Positions 9,405 through 18,216 are shown, numbered from the stretch's first letter. The stretch is DNA of 64,000 bases from Oerskovia flava (GCF_026163685.1 NZ_JAOXSR010000005.1:1-64000), one strand, 5' to 3'. Numbers and translations are program-made. The notes: generated by a model not told the origin, from the letters alone.

Positions 9405-10195
9405 ACTCTCACAAGTCCCCTCGCACGAACACCCCTGACCATCCCCTCGCCTTCGGGATCGACATCGGCGGCAGCGGGATCAAGGGTGCGCCGGTCGACC
9501 TCGCCACGGGCGAGTTCGCCCAGGAGCGGCATCGGATCGCGACCCCGCAACCGTCGACGCCGCGCGCCGTCGCGGAGGTCGTGCACGAGCTCGTGGACGC
9601 TTACGACCTCCCGACCGAGGTGCCGATCGGCGTCGCGTTCCCTGCCCCGATCCATCACGGTGTCATCCGCTTCATCGCGAACCTCGACCAGTCGTGGACC
9701 GGTGTTGACCTCCCCGCGCTGCTGGCGCAGGAGACGGGCAGGCGTGTCGTGGGCATCAACGACGCCGACGCCGCCGGTGTCGGCGAGGTGCGCTACGGAG
9801 CAGCACGAGACGCGCAGGGCGTCGTCCTCGTCGCGACGCTCGGCACGGGCATCGGCAGTGCCCTCCTCGTCGACGGGACCATCGTGCCCAACACGGAGCT
9901 CGGCCACCTGGAGATCGACGGGTTCGACGCCGAGACCCGCGCCGCCGACTCGGCGCGCAGCCGTGAGGACCTGTCCTGGGAGGAGTGGGCCGGCCGGCTG
10001 CAGCGGTACTTCGGTGTCGTGGAGGACCTGCTCTCCCCCGACCTCATCGTCATCGGGGGCGGCGTGAGCAAGCACCACGAGAAGTTCCTGCCGCTGCTGC
10101 ACCTCCGCGCGCCCGTCGTGCCCGCTACGCTGCGGAACGCCGCAGGGATCGTCGGAGCGGCGGCTCATGCAGCGGGCGGGTCGCAACTCGCCTGA
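9401..10195 (+). CDS. ppgK: Polyphosphate glucokinase (ROK family)
   Basis: Phosphorylates glucose with inorganic polyphosphate or ATP, an enzyme typical of actinobacteria. The 264-residue length and ROK signatures fit Ppg[18 protein letters not shown] (phosphate-1 motif, D21), [25 protein letters not shown] and ELGHLEIDG. The [20 protein letters not shown] stretch is the usual PpgK C-terminal region, and [12 protein letters not shown] lies near the end. The start overlaps the map stop (ATGA). It would supply glucose-6-phosphate from glucose, for example glucose released by the maltodextrin locus at 52-61 kb. Confidence 0.95.
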   Translation: MNSHKSPRTNTPDHPLAFGIDIGGSGIKGAPVDLATGEFAQERHRIATPQPSTPRAVAEVVHELVDAYDLPTEVPIGVAFPAPIHHGVIRFIANLDQSWTGVDLPALLAQETGRRVVGINDADAAGVGEVRYGAARDAQGVVLVATLGTGIGSALLVDGTIVPNTELGHLEIDGFDAETRAADSARSREDLSWEEWAGRLQRYFGVVEDLLSPDLIVIGGGVSKHHEKFLPLLHLRAPVVPATLRNAAGIVGAAAHAAGGSQLA

Positions 10196-10235
10196 CGAGG
10201 CGGCGCTCGCCGGACCCGGTGGACCCTGCCGTCGC

Positions 10236-10607
10236 TCAGCCGGCCCGGGCCTGGGAGCGCTGGCCTGCGGACCGCGCGGGCACGTCACCGGTGGTCTGCG
10301 GGAAGATCCCGATCACACCGAGCATCTCGAGGACGTCGGTCACCACCGTCGGCGGGTTGCGCAGGACGACCTCGAGGCCTTCCTCGGTCCCGATCGTGTA
10401 GAACTGCACGAGGAAAGCGATTCCCGTGGAGTCCATGAAGGTGACCTTCGACGTGTCGATCACGACCGGAAGGTCTCGGTCCAACGCGTTCGCGAGCGCT
10501 GCGCTCGCCTCGCTGCGCAGGGCGACGTCGATCTCGCCCCACATGTCCACGACACTGGCGTCACACTGCTCGAGCAGCGTGATCCCGCCCGTCTCAGCAC
10601 CCGTCAT
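10236..10607 (-). CDS. STAS-domain protein, anti-anti-sigma factor-like
   Basis: A 123-residue single STAS domain, the fold of anti-sigma factor antagonists such as SpoIIAA and RsbV. The conserved region IDTSKVTFMDSTGIAFLVQF holds the usual phosphorylatable Ser (S60 in DST). Such proteins release a sigma factor when unphosphorylated by binding the anti-sigma kinase; no kinase or sigma gene is adjacent, so the partner is unknown. I chose the ATG at 10607; a GTG at 10670 would add 21 residues without family similarity. The C-terminal 20 or so residues (Thr/Ala/Arg-rich) lie beyond the usual domain. Convergent with ppgK (40-nt gap). Confidence 0.82.
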   Translation of the reverse strand: MTGAETGGITLLEQCDASVVDMWGEIDVALRSEASAALANALDRDLPVVIDTSKVTFMDSTGIAFLVQFYTIGTEEGLEVVLRNPPTVVTDVLEMLGVIGIFPQTTGDVPARSAGQRSQARAG

Positions 10608-10908
10608 GCCTGCCACCGCCCCGATCCGTGTGCGACTCCGGCACCCACCAGGCTCAGCGACGATGGGCACCGCGGGAACGACTCGCCCGTTCAGACGTAC
10701 CGCCCCCAGTGCTACCCCGGCGACCCGGACTCCCCGGTCGTGCGAGAGTGCGGCCCGCTACGTCCTGAGGTAGCACTCATCAGGGTACCCCAGGAAGAAG
10801 CCCAGGTGGGGTCTTTCAGGCCAAGCCTTTACCCGAACGCCTGACAGTGCTCCGAGGGCGGTAGAAGGTTGAAGATTCACTCACTATCTGGACACCTGTC
10901 CAGCGCCA
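10608..10908. other. Intergenic region upstream of the STAS gene
   Basis: No convincing gene on either strand. It should hold the STAS gene promoter on the minus strand. A perfect 16-bp palindrome (CTGGACA-CC-TGTCCAG) sits at 10888-10903, a possible operator or a small cruciform next to the ppc terminator. Confidence 0.5.
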
Positions 10909-10949
10909 CCGGGGTCCCGACCCGCCGGACGGACGGGTGGGGACCCCGG
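10909..10949 (-). terminator. Hairpin terminator of ppc
   Basis: Inverted repeat with 18-nt arms (two mismatches) around a 5-nt loop, a few nucleotides beyond the ppc stop on the minus strand. GC-rich and without a U-tract, as is usual for actinobacterial terminators. Confidence 0.7.
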
Positions 10950-10954
10950 TCTCG

Positions 10955-13639
10955 TCACCCGGTGTTCTGCAGTCCGGCGGCCACACCGTTGACCGTGAGC
11001 AGCAGCAGGTGCTGCACCTCGTCCTTCTGCTGCCCCTCGGCCCCGGCGCGCAGGCTCCGCAGCGCCCGGACCTGGAGGAGCGAGAGCGCGTCGACGTACG
11101 GGCTACGGAGCTGGACGGCGCGGCCGAGCACGCGGCGGTTCGCGAGCGGCCACGCGTTGCCGGTGATACGGAGGACCCAGTCCCGCGTCAGCCGCAGCTC
11201 CGTCAGCACGAGCTCGGCGAGGTCGTCCCGCTCGCCGAGGGCTAGGTACCGCTCGGCGATCCGCTCGTCCGTCTTCGCGAGGGACATCTCGACGTTGTCG
11301 ATCAGCGTCGCGAAGAGTGGCCACTCCCGGTGCGCCTCACGAAGCTCCTCGAGGTCACCGAAGGCCGAGAGCGCGGTCCCCAGCCCGTACCAGCCCGCGA
11401 GGTTGATGCGCGCCTGGGACCAGGAGAACACCCACGGGATCGCCCGGAGGTCCTCGAGCGACTCGACGCTCAGCCCACGGCGCGCCGGCCGGGACCCGAT
11501 CGGCAGCAGACCGACCTCCTCCAGAGGGGTGACCTGCGCGAACCACTGCGGGAAGCCGTCGGCGCGCACGAGCTCGTGGAACCGGTGCCGCGACGTCTCG
11601 TCGAGCTCCGCGGCGAGCCGACGGTAGCGCTCGGTCGCCTCGGCGTTGCGCCGCTCGGTCGTCGGCGCCGACGCGAGCAGCGTCGCCGCCGCGACCTGCT
11701 CGATGTGTCGCGAGGCGATCTCCGGGTCGCCGTAGCGGGCGAGGATGACCTCGCCCTGCTCGGTGAGCTTGAACCGGCCGTCGACCGAGCCCGGCGGCTG
11801 GGCCAGGACGGCACGGTTCGCGGGGCCACCACCACGGCCGAGGGCACCGCCGCGGCCGTGGAAGAGCGTGAGCGTGATGTCGTGGCGCTGTGCCCAGGCG
11901 GCGATCCGGCTCTGGGCACTGTGCAGCGCGAGTGTCGCCGAGACGGGGCCGACGTCCTTGGACGAATCGGAGTAGCCGAGCATCACCTCGACGCGGCGGC
12001 CGTTCTGCGCGAGCCGGTGCTGGACCTGGGGAAGCGTCAGCATGGACTCGAGGATGTCGACGCTGGCCTCGAGGTCCGCGAAGGTCTCGAACAGCGGGAT
12101 CGCGTCGATGACGGGAGCCTCGGACGGCTCGGCGAACGCGAGCTCCGCGAGCTCGTACACGGCCGCGAGGTGCTCGGGCTTCTGGGTGAACGAGACGATG
12201 TAGCGGCGCGCGGCCCGGTGCCCGTAGCGCTGCTGCACGGAGCCGAGCGCCCGGAAGGTGTCGAGCACCTCTCGAGTCCGCTCGGAGAGCTCGCCGTGCA
12301 CGCCCTTCTCGGCGATCTCGGCGAGGGCCGCGGCGTGCACCTGCGAGTGCTGGCGCACCTCGAGCTCGGCCAGGTGGAACCCGAAGGTCTCGACCTGCCA
12401 CACCAGCTGCTGGACGTCGCCGTAGGCGGCACGCTGCGCACCGGCGGCGAGGAGGGAGTCCTGCACCACCCGCAGGTCCGCCTCGAGCTGCTCCGGGCCT
12501 ACGTAGGCGAGGTCCGCGTCCCGGGCACGCGTGGCGGCGATCCGCTCGGCCACGACGAGCATCACCGCGCGGTGCGGCTCACCCGGCGACGCCGCCGCGG
12601 CCGCCACCGTCACTGCTTCCGAGAGCTGACGCTGACGCTGCCACAGGGCGCGCAGGCCGTCGGAGGCGGGGGTGCCCTCCTGGTCGAGCGTGAGCTGGCG
12701 ACCGATGCGGCGCGTCTCGTGCTCGAGCGCGGCGAGCGCCCGCTCGGACGCGATCGCCGCGGCCTGCCGCGTCACCTCCGCCGTGACGTTCGGGTTGCCG
12801 TCCCGGTCCCCGCCGATCCACGTGCCCAGCGAGACGAACGGACGCACGAGGGGCTCCTCGCGGCCCGCCCGGTCCCCGAGCAGCCAGTCGTCCAACCGGC
12901 GGTACACCGCGGGGAAGACGTCGAAGAGCGTCGCGTCGAACACCCCGAGCGCGGTGCGCACCTCGTCCAGGGGCGACGGCTTCTGCTCCCGGACGGGGGC
13001 CGTCCGCCACATCGTGTCGATCTCGGCGATCAGCCGGCGGTCGTTCTCGGCGAGCGAGGTGCCACCGAGCCTGCGTCCGTCGCGCTCGTCGAGCAGGTTC
13101 GAGATGCGCCGCACCGCTCCCGAGACGGCGCGGCGCCGGGCCTCGGTGGGGTGTGCCGTGAGGACGGGGCGGAACTCGAGCGCACGCAGTCGGCGGAGCG
13201 CCTCCTCGTGCCCGACCTCGGCAGAGAGCTGCTCGAACGCCTCGGGCAGCGAGTCGTCCGGCGTGATCGCCCGCGTGGCGAACTCGGCCTCGCGCTCGCG
13301 CAGCACGCGTACCCGGTGGTACTCCTCGGCGAGGTTCGCGAGGTGGAAGTAGCAGGTGAAGGCGCGCGCGACCTGCTCGGCCCGCTCGAGGGACAGGCCC
13401 TCGACGAGCTGTTCGGCGGTGGCCAGTGCGTCGCTGCCGGGCTCGTCGTAGGCGCGGATGACGAGCTCACGGAGCTGCTCGACGTCGGCCAGCAGCTCTG
13501 GTCCGCCCGTCTCCCGCAGGACCGTGCCGAGCAGGCCTCCGAGGAGGCGGACGTCGTCGCGCAGCGGTCCGGGGACGTCGTGGCGGGCCAGGACGCGCCC
13601 GGAACCGTTCGGCGACTCGAGGGGGAGGTTGTCGTTCAC
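10955..13639 (-). CDS. ppc: Phosphoenolpyruvate carboxylase
   Basis: Carboxylates phosphoenolpyruvate to oxaloacetate, replenishing the citric acid cycle. 894 residues fits the bacterial family. Visible signatures: VLTAHPTEARRR (catalytic H163), SLGTWIGGDRDGNPNVT, GYSDSSKDVGP, FHGRGGALGRGGGP near residue 590, and the canonical C-terminal GLQNTG. Two GTG starts are possible (13645 and 13639). I chose 13639 because a TACGCT element ends exactly 7 nt before it, the spacing repeated at many genes here, and no ribosome-binding site is visible for either. Divergent from putP across 215 bp; terminated by the hairpin at 10909-10949. Confidence 0.95.
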   Translation of the reverse strand: MNDNLPLESPNGSGRVLARHDVPGPLRDDVRLLGGLLGTVLRETGGPELLADVEQLRELVIRAYDEPGSDALATAEQLVEGLSLERAEQVARAFTCYFHLANLAEEYHRVRVLREREAEFATRAITPDDSLPEAFEQLSAEVGHEEALRRLRALEFRPVLTAHPTEARRRAVSGAVRRISNLLDERDGRRLGGTSLAENDRRLIAEIDTMWRTAPVREQKPSPLDEVRTALGVFDATLFDVFPAVYRRLDDWLLGDRAGREEPLVRPFVSLGTWIGGDRDGNPNVTAEVTRQAAAIASERALAALEHETRRIGRQLTLDQEGTPASDGLRALWQRQRQLSEAVTVAAAAASPGEPHRAVMLVVAERIAATRARDADLAYVGPEQLEADLRVVQDSLLAAGAQRAAYGDVQQLVWQVETFGFHLAELEVRQHSQVHAAALAEIAEKGVHGELSERTREVLDTFRALGSVQQRYGHRAARRYIVSFTQKPEHLAAVYELAELAFAEPSEAPVIDAIPLFETFADLEASVDILESMLTLPQVQHRLAQNGRRVEVMLGYSDSSKDVGPVSATLALHSAQSRIAAWAQRHDITLTLFHGRGGALGRGGGPANRAVLAQPPGSVDGRFKLTEQGEVILARYGDPEIASRHIEQVAAATLLASAPTTERRNAEATERYRRLAAELDETSRHRFHELVRADGFPQWFAQVTPLEEVGLLPIGSRPARRGLSVESLEDLRAIPWVFSWSQARINLAGWYGLGTALSAFGDLEELREAHREWPLFATLIDNVEMSLAKTDERIAERYLALGERDDLAELVLTELRLTRDWVLRITGNAWPLANRRVLGRAVQLRSPYVDALSLLQVRALRSLRAGAEGQQKDEVQHLLLLTVNGVAAGLQNTG

Positions 13640-13646
13640 GGGCACG

Positions 13647-13652
13647 AGCGTA
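13647..13652 (-). promoter_or_regulatory. -10 element (TACGCT) of a putative leaderless ppc promoter
   Basis: On the minus strand TACGCT ends 7 nt before the GTG at 13639, supporting that codon as the start over the GTG at 13645. Confidence 0.5.
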
Positions 13653-13854
13653 GGGGAACCTGCCGGGGCGCCGCAGGGGTGTCCGACCGGTGACCGGCCC
13701 GACGAGCGCGCCACCTCGCGGGAGGTGCGGAGAAGCGCCGGGCGAAGGTGACGCAGGTCACCGCTCGTCATGACATGCTGGGCGGGCTGCAACGACGCAG
13801 CCACCCGGGCGCCGGCACCCGCGGCTCTCGGGCGCGAGCGACGAAGGAACCACC

Positions 13855-15327
13855 ATGAGCGACCTGACCTACCAGTACATCGCCGTGGCGATCTACTTCG
13901 CCGGCATGCTGGTGATCGGTTGGTACGCCTTCCGGCAGACCAGCGACCTGGACGACTACATGCTCGCAGGCAGAGGCCTTCGGCCCGGTGTCGCGGCCCT
14001 CAGCGCGGGTGCCTCCGACATGTCCGGCTGGCTGCTGCTCGGCCTGCCTGGCGCCATCTACGTCGCAGGCCTCGTGGAGGCGTGGATCGCCATCGGACTG
14101 ACGATCGGGGCGTGGCTCAACTGGAAGTTCGTCGCTCCCCGGCTCCGCGCCTACACGCAGGTCGCGAACAACTCGATCACGGTGCCGAGCTTCCTCGAGA
14201 ACCGGCTCCGGGACAGGTCCCGGCTCCTGCGCGTCGTGTCGGGCGTCATCATCCTCGTCTTCTTCACGTTCTACGTGTCCTCCGGCATCGTCGCCGGCGG
14301 CGTGTTCTTCGAGGAGTCCTTCGGGTCGACATACCTCTTCGGCATGCTGCTCGTCGCTGGCGTGGTGCTCACGTACACCCTCTTCGGAGGCTTCCTCGGC
14401 GCCACCCTGACCGACGTCGCCCAGGGACTGCTGATGGCGGCCGCGCTCGTCGCGGTGCCGATCGTCGCGATCTTCTCGCTGGGCGGGTGGGGCGAGACCA
14501 CGGCCGCGATCAGCGAGGTCGACCCGGACCGCCTGTCGCTGTTCGCCGGCGGCAGCATCGTCGGCATCATCTCGGCCGCGGCGTGGGGGCTTGGCTACCC
14601 CGGGCAGCCCCACATCATCGTGCGGTTCATGGCGCTGCGGTCGTCCGCGGACGCCAAGGCCGGGCGCCGGATCGGCATCGGCTGGATGATCCTGTGCAGC
14701 GCAGGAGCGATCCTCACCGGCCTCGTCGGGATCGGGTACTTCCAGCGCAGCGGCGAGACGCTCGCCAACCCCGAGACCGTGTTCCTGCGGCTCTCGCAGA
14801 TCCTCTTCCACCCGTTCATCGCGGGACTGGTCCTCGCCGCCGTGCTCGCCGCGATCATGAGCACGATCTCGAGCCAGCTCATCGTGTGCTCCTCGGCGCT
14901 CGTCGAGGACCTGTACAAGATGGTCGCCAAGCGGTCCGCGACGCCCCGCCAACAAGTGGTCCTGGGGCGGCTCGGCGTCCTCGTGGTGGCGGTCGTCGCC
15001 AGCCTGCTGGCCCTCGACCCCGGTGGCACGATCCTGCAGCTCGTCGCCTTCGCCTGGGCCGGGTTCGGCGCGTCGTTCGGCCCGGCGGTCCTGCTGGCGC
15101 TCTTCTGGCGGAAGCTGTCGGCCACCGGCGCGCTCGCGGGCATGGTCGCCGGTGCGGTGACCGTGATCGTCTGGAACCTCACGGGCCTGAGCGACGTCAT
15201 GTACGAGATCGTGCCCGGCTTCGTGGTGAACGTGATCGTCGCGGTCGTCGTGAGCACCTTCACCTACCGCCCCGACCCGGCGATCGAGCGGGAGTTCGAC
15301 GAGGCGCGCGAGATGGCCGCCGCCTGA
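13855..15327 (+). CDS. putP: Sodium/proline symporter
   Basis: Sodium-solute symporter (SSS) family, most like PutP proline uptake carriers. 490 residues with about 13 predicted membrane segments. Signatures seen: the N-terminal YFAGMLVIGWYAFRQTSDLDDYMLAGR, GASDMSGWLLLGLPGA (sodium-site region of TM2) and WGLGYPGQPHIIVRFMA, which matches the PutP family rather than pantothenate or glucose SSS carriers. ATG at 13855 follows AAGGAA at a good distance. Probably ends at the hairpin 15334-15367. No proline dehydrogenase gene is nearby, so osmoprotective uptake is as likely as catabolism. Confidence 0.9.
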   Translation: MSDLTYQYIAVAIYFAGMLVIGWYAFRQTSDLDDYMLAGRGLRPGVAALSAGASDMSGWLLLGLPGAIYVAGLVEAWIAIGLTIGAWLNWKFVAPRLRAYTQVANNSITVPSFLENRLRDRSRLLRVVSGVIILVFFTFYVSSGIVAGGVFFEESFGSTYLFGMLLVAGVVLTYTLFGGFLGATLTDVAQGLLMAAALVAVPIVAIFSLGGWGETTAAISEVDPDRLSLFAGGSIVGIISAAAWGLGYPGQPHIIVRFMALRSSADAKAGRRIGIGWMILCSAGAILTGLVGIGYFQRSGETLANPETVFLRLSQILFHPFIAGLVLAAVLAAIMSTISSQLIVCSSALVEDLYKMVAKRSATPRQQVVLGRLGVLVVAVVASLLALDPGGTILQLVAFAWAGFGASFGPAVLLALFWRKLSATGALAGMVAGAVTVIVWNLTGLSDVMYEIVPGFVVNVIVAVVVSTFTYRPDPAIEREFDEAREMAAA

Positions 15328-15333
15328 CGTGGA

Positions 15334-15367
15334 GCCGAGCGCCCTGGTGTCAGGAGGCGCGCTCGGC
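15334..15367 (+). terminator. Hairpin terminator downstream of putP
   Basis: GCCGAGCGC and its complement GCGCTCGGC form a 9-bp stem just after the putP stop, with a 16-nt loop. Confidence 0.5.
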
Positions 15368-15480
15368 GACCGCCGGACGGTGCGCCTCCACCAGCAGGGC
15401 GCGCAGCGCATCCGCGGGCAGCGCCCCTTGGATCCGTGAGGTAGCCCTCCGCGAGCGACCCGGGCTCCGTTGCGTACGCC
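15350..15480 (-). pseudogene. C-terminal remnant of an unidentified protein
   Basis: On the minus strand the end of this stretch reads ALPADALRALLVEAHRPAVAERAS followed by a stop, a protein-like C-terminus with strong GC-third-position bias. Upstream the coding character continues only after a frame change, as TAYATEPGSLAEGYL. The two pieces cannot be joined without a shift of two bases near 15430, and no start or upstream domain remains. I do not recognise the parent family. Together with the AraC fragment on the other side of gadB it suggests that this interval was rearranged. Confidence 0.4.
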
Positions 15481-15665
15481 GTCGTGCAGGCAGCCCTGGG
15501 GCATTGGCGGACGACCCGCGAGCGGGCGGGGACTGCGCGGGTCAGAGCTGCGCCCTGGCGCCAGGTATTGATGCTGACCGCCAGGGCGTCGTCACGGTGT
15601 GTGCAGCAGTCCCCTTTTCGCTTCTCGGGTCGACGGCGTGAGCCGGGAGTGCTTCACTCGAGAAC
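15368..15665. other. Intergenic region between putP and gadB
   Basis: Apart from the minus-strand remnant, about 180 bp before gadB have no convincing coding content. They are locally lower in GC (CCCCTTTTCGCTTCTCG near 15610) and should contain the gadB promoter. A short plus-strand frame starting at 15484 runs into gadB in another frame and was not accepted. Confidence 0.45.
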
Positions 15666-17042
15666 ATGGCGACTACGCGTGACGAGCGCAGAACAGCGCT
15701 GTTCGGCAACCGTTTCCTCACCGAGGAACCGCCCTCCAGGATGTTCCCGACCACCGGTATGAGTCCTACTGACACCATGCGGATGCTGGGCGAGGACCTG
15801 GCTCTCGAGGGCGACCCGATGCGCAACCTGGCGACCTTCGTCACGACCTGGATGGAGCCAGAGGCGCAACGGATCATCGCCGAGAACCTGCATCGCAACT
15901 TCATCGACCACGCCGAGTACCCGATCTCCGCGGAGATCGAGCAGCGATGCGTGCGGATGCTCGCCGACCTGTTCCACGCGCCCGGCGAGACCTCCGGGTG
16001 CCGCACCCAGGGGTCGTCAGAGGCGATCATGCTCGGCGCGCTCTCGCTGAAGTGGAAGTGGAAGGAGCGACGCAAAGCCGCCGGGCTTTCCGTCGAGAAG
16101 CCCAATCTCGTCTTCGGTGGCGACGTGCATGTGGTCTGGGAGAAGTTCTGCCGCTATTTCGACGTCGAGCCCCGAATCATCCCGCTGGCGGAAGACAAGT
16201 ACACGATCGGCCCCGATGACGTGGGCCTCCATCTCGACGAGAACACGATCGGAGTCGCCGCCGTCCTCGGCACCACCTTCACCGGGCACATGGACGACAT
16301 CGTCGGGATCAACCAGCTGCTCCTGGATGTAAAAGGCGACCGTGGGCTCGACATCCCGCTGCACGTCGACGGTGCCAGCGGGGGCTTTGTCTGGCCCTTC
16401 CTCTACCCCGACACGAAGTGGGACTTCCGGCTCGAGCAGGTGCGATCCATCAACGTCTCCGGCCACAAGTACGGTTTGGTCTACCCCGGAGTCGGCTGGC
16501 TGATCTTTCGCGAGGAGTCCGACCTCGCCCAGGACCTTGTCTTCTACGAGAACTACCTCGGCAAGACCGACGCGACGTTCACGCTCAACTTCTCCACCGG
16601 CGCGGCCATGGTGCTCGCCCAGTACTACAACTTCGTTCGCCTCGGCCGCGAGGGCTACACCTACGTGATGAGCCAGATGCAGCAGAACGCCCGGGTGCTG
16701 GCGGACAATCTGCGCGCCACAGGAAGGTTCGAAGTGATCGGCGACGATGCCGAGCAACTGCCGCTGGTCGCCTTCCGGCTCGCGGGGGACCACGTCGGGT
16801 ACGACGAGTCCGACGTCGCCTGGCAGCTCTCGGCAGAACGCGGCTGGATGGTGCCGGCGTACACGCTCCCCCCGAACGCGGAGGGCGTGAAGATCTTGCG
16901 TGCGCTGGTCAAGGAGACGATGAGCCGAGCCCAGGTCGACCGATTGACCCAGGACATCGTGGATGCCTGCGAAACCCTTGACCTCAAAGGCGGCGCGCAC
17001 CCCGCTGAGCGCAAACGGGCAAAGACCGGCACCGGCTACTGA
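15666..17042 (+). CDS. gadB: Glutamate decarboxylase (PLP-dependent)
   Basis: Converts glutamate to GABA and CO2, consuming a proton; in many bacteria it supports acid resistance. The 458-residue group II decarboxylase shows GCRTQGSSEAIMLGALSLKWKW (cofactor-binding), HVDGASGG (Asp that pairs with the PLP ring nitrogen) and the Schiff-base lysine K268 in NVSGHKYG. The C-terminus AERKRAKTGTGY resembles the GadA/B tail. No GABA/glutamate antiporter (gadC) is adjacent. Codon use is less GC-biased than in neighbours (for example GTAAAAGGC near 16329), and remnants flank it on both sides, so recent acquisition is plausible. ATG at 15666; no strong ribosome-binding site. Confidence 0.93.
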   Translation: MATTRDERRTALFGNRFLTEEPPSRMFPTTGMSPTDTMRMLGEDLALEGDPMRNLATFVTTWMEPEAQRIIAENLHRNFIDHAEYPISAEIEQRCVRMLADLFHAPGETSGCRTQGSSEAIMLGALSLKWKWKERRKAAGLSVEKPNLVFGGDVHVVWEKFCRYFDVEPRIIPLAEDKYTIGPDDVGLHLDENTIGVAAVLGTTFTGHMDDIVGINQLLLDVKGDRGLDIPLHVDGASGGFVWPFLYPDTKWDFRLEQVRSINVSGHKYGLVYPGVGWLIFREESDLAQDLVFYENYLGKTDATFTLNFSTGAAMVLAQYYNFVRLGREGYTYVMSQMQQNARVLADNLRATGRFEVIGDDAEQLPLVAFRLAGDHVGYDESDVAWQLSAERGWMVPAYTLPPNAEGVKILRALVKETMSRAQVDRLTQDIVDACETLDLKGGAHPAERKRAKTGTGY

Positions 17043-17053
17043 CGAACGCGCGT

Positions 17054-17248
17054 CATCTCCAGCCGTCGCCGCGAGCCGGATGTCCGCGAGTCCGAGGCGT
17101 CGCTGGGCAGTGTCGCCGAACGCGTCGGCTACGTCTCAGAGTTCGTTCGCCAAGGCTTTCAAGCGCGAGCATGGCCTGGCACCAGGACGGTATCGGCGAC
17201 AGGCACGTCCGACAGCCAGGACCACCCGAGCCAACGACGGGACCTGAC
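17054..17248 (+). pseudogene. AraC-family regulator, frameshifted C-terminal remnant
   Basis: Directly after gadB and in its frame, the sequence reads SLGSVAERVGYVSEF, the start of the second helix-turn-helix of AraC regulators. It resumes in another frame as FAKAFKREHGLAPGRYRRQAR, the rest of that motif. The break is at about 17145, where a two-base loss would restore SEFAFAKAF. The N-terminal ligand domain and first helix-turn-helix are missing, so it cannot make a regulator. It is the tail of a decayed gene truncated at or before the gadB junction. Confidence 0.8.
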
Positions 17249-17360
17249 GGAAGCGCAGCTCCGCATGCTCCCGCTCCTGGATCCCAGTCGCTCGGGTCAT
17301 GCCGGCCCATCGTCGGGCAGGGCGTGCATGCACCTCCGGCCCGGGGCGGCGACCCGGAGG

Positions 17361-17757
17361 CGGACGAGTCGGTCGGTACGCCGGGTTCTGTCCCCGCGCG
17401 CGGTCACCCCCGCGCGGGTGACGGTCATCCATCTACGACGTACGTTGCCGTACGCCTCCAGCGGTCTACCCGGGAGCTCGGGCGGGCCGCCCTCGAACGC
17501 TCCCTGTCTGACCTTGCTCCAGGTGGGGTTTACCGAGCCGGACCAGTCACCTGGTCCGCTGGTGGTCTCTTACACCACCGTTTCACCCTTACCGTGCGCG
17601 TCGAGACCGAAGCCTCGACCAGCACGGCGGTCTGTTCTCTGTGGCACTGTCCCGCGGGTCACCCCGGGTGGGCGTTACCCACCACCTTGCCCTTCGGAGC
17701 CCGGACGTTCCTCGGCGGCGCCGAGGCGCCGACGCGACCGTCTGACCGACTCGTCCG
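17361..17757 (-). ncRNA. rnpB: RNase P RNA, type A
   Basis: Catalytic RNA of ribonuclease P, which matures tRNA 5' ends. On the minus strand the 5' end begins GGACGAGTCGGTC and the 3' end closes with GACCGACTCGTCC, forming the P1 helix. The near-universal 5' element appears as GAGGAACGTCCGGGCTCC (one base different from the usual GAGGAAAGTCCGGGCTCC), and the 3' element includes ACAGAACCCGGCGTACCGACC. Conserved internal parts such as the GTAAGGGTGAAA segment are also present. About 397 nt, typical of actinobacterial type A RNAs. Ends are placed at the P1 boundaries and could be off by a few bases. Confidence 0.93.
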
Positions 17758-17822
17758 CAGGTCCCAGCCTACCCGGCCCGCGCCTCCACCTCCGACGGCG
17801 GTCCGCCGCTCGGGCGCCCAGG

Positions 17823-18209
17823 TCACACCGTCACGGGGTAGCTCAGCGCCAGCTCGTCGCCGCTCACGCCGCGTATGCCCCAGTTCTCCCGCCGCGTCTC
17901 GAGGATGACGATCTCGAGGTCGGCGGGAGCGAGCCCGAGGGCAGGAGCGACGTCGTCGTACATCGCCGCCACCAGTGCCCGCTTCGCGCGCTGCGTGCGG
18001 CCGGGGAAACAGACGATCTCGACGACGAGGTACGCCTCGCTGCGCTGCGGGACGACGAGGTCGCCCTCCTCGAGGAGGAGGAAGCGGTGGAAGCGCTTGT
18101 CCGGCGGGAGCTGCCAGGCGCCGACCAGGGCGGCGTGCACCGCGTCCGAGACCTCGAGGCGTCGTGCACCCCAGACCGTCCGAGAGCCGTAGATCTTCAC
18201 CTGTGCCAC
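17823..18209 (-). CDS. Tautomerase-superfamily protein lacking Pro1
   Basis: 128-residue protein similar to the Tautomerase_2 family of small 4-oxalocrotonate tautomerase-fold proteins. The pattern RLEVSDAVHAALVGAWQLPPDKRFHRFLLLEEGDLVVP...YLVVEIVCFPGRTQRAKRALVAAMYDDVAPALGLAPADLEIVILE follows the two beta-alpha-beta units of the fold. Active tautomerases use an N-terminal proline as general base; here the mature N-terminus would be A-Q-V-K-I-Y, with no Pro at position 2, so the chemistry may be lost or altered. The GTG at 18209 is supported by a -10 element 7 nt upstream. Substrate unknown. Divergent from yaaA by about 110 bp. Confidence 0.75.
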   Translation of the reverse strand: MAQVKIYGSRTVWGARRLEVSDAVHAALVGAWQLPPDKRFHRFLLLEEGDLVVPQRSEAYLVVEIVCFPGRTQRAKRALVAAMYDDVAPALGLAPADLEIVILETRRENWGIRGVSGDELALSYPVTV

Positions 18210-18216
18210 GGACCTG

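Noticed and set aside
10869-11627. Plus-strand open frame of 252 codons over the ppc 3' end
   Set aside because: Antisense to ppc, Ser/Arg-rich and without family similarity.
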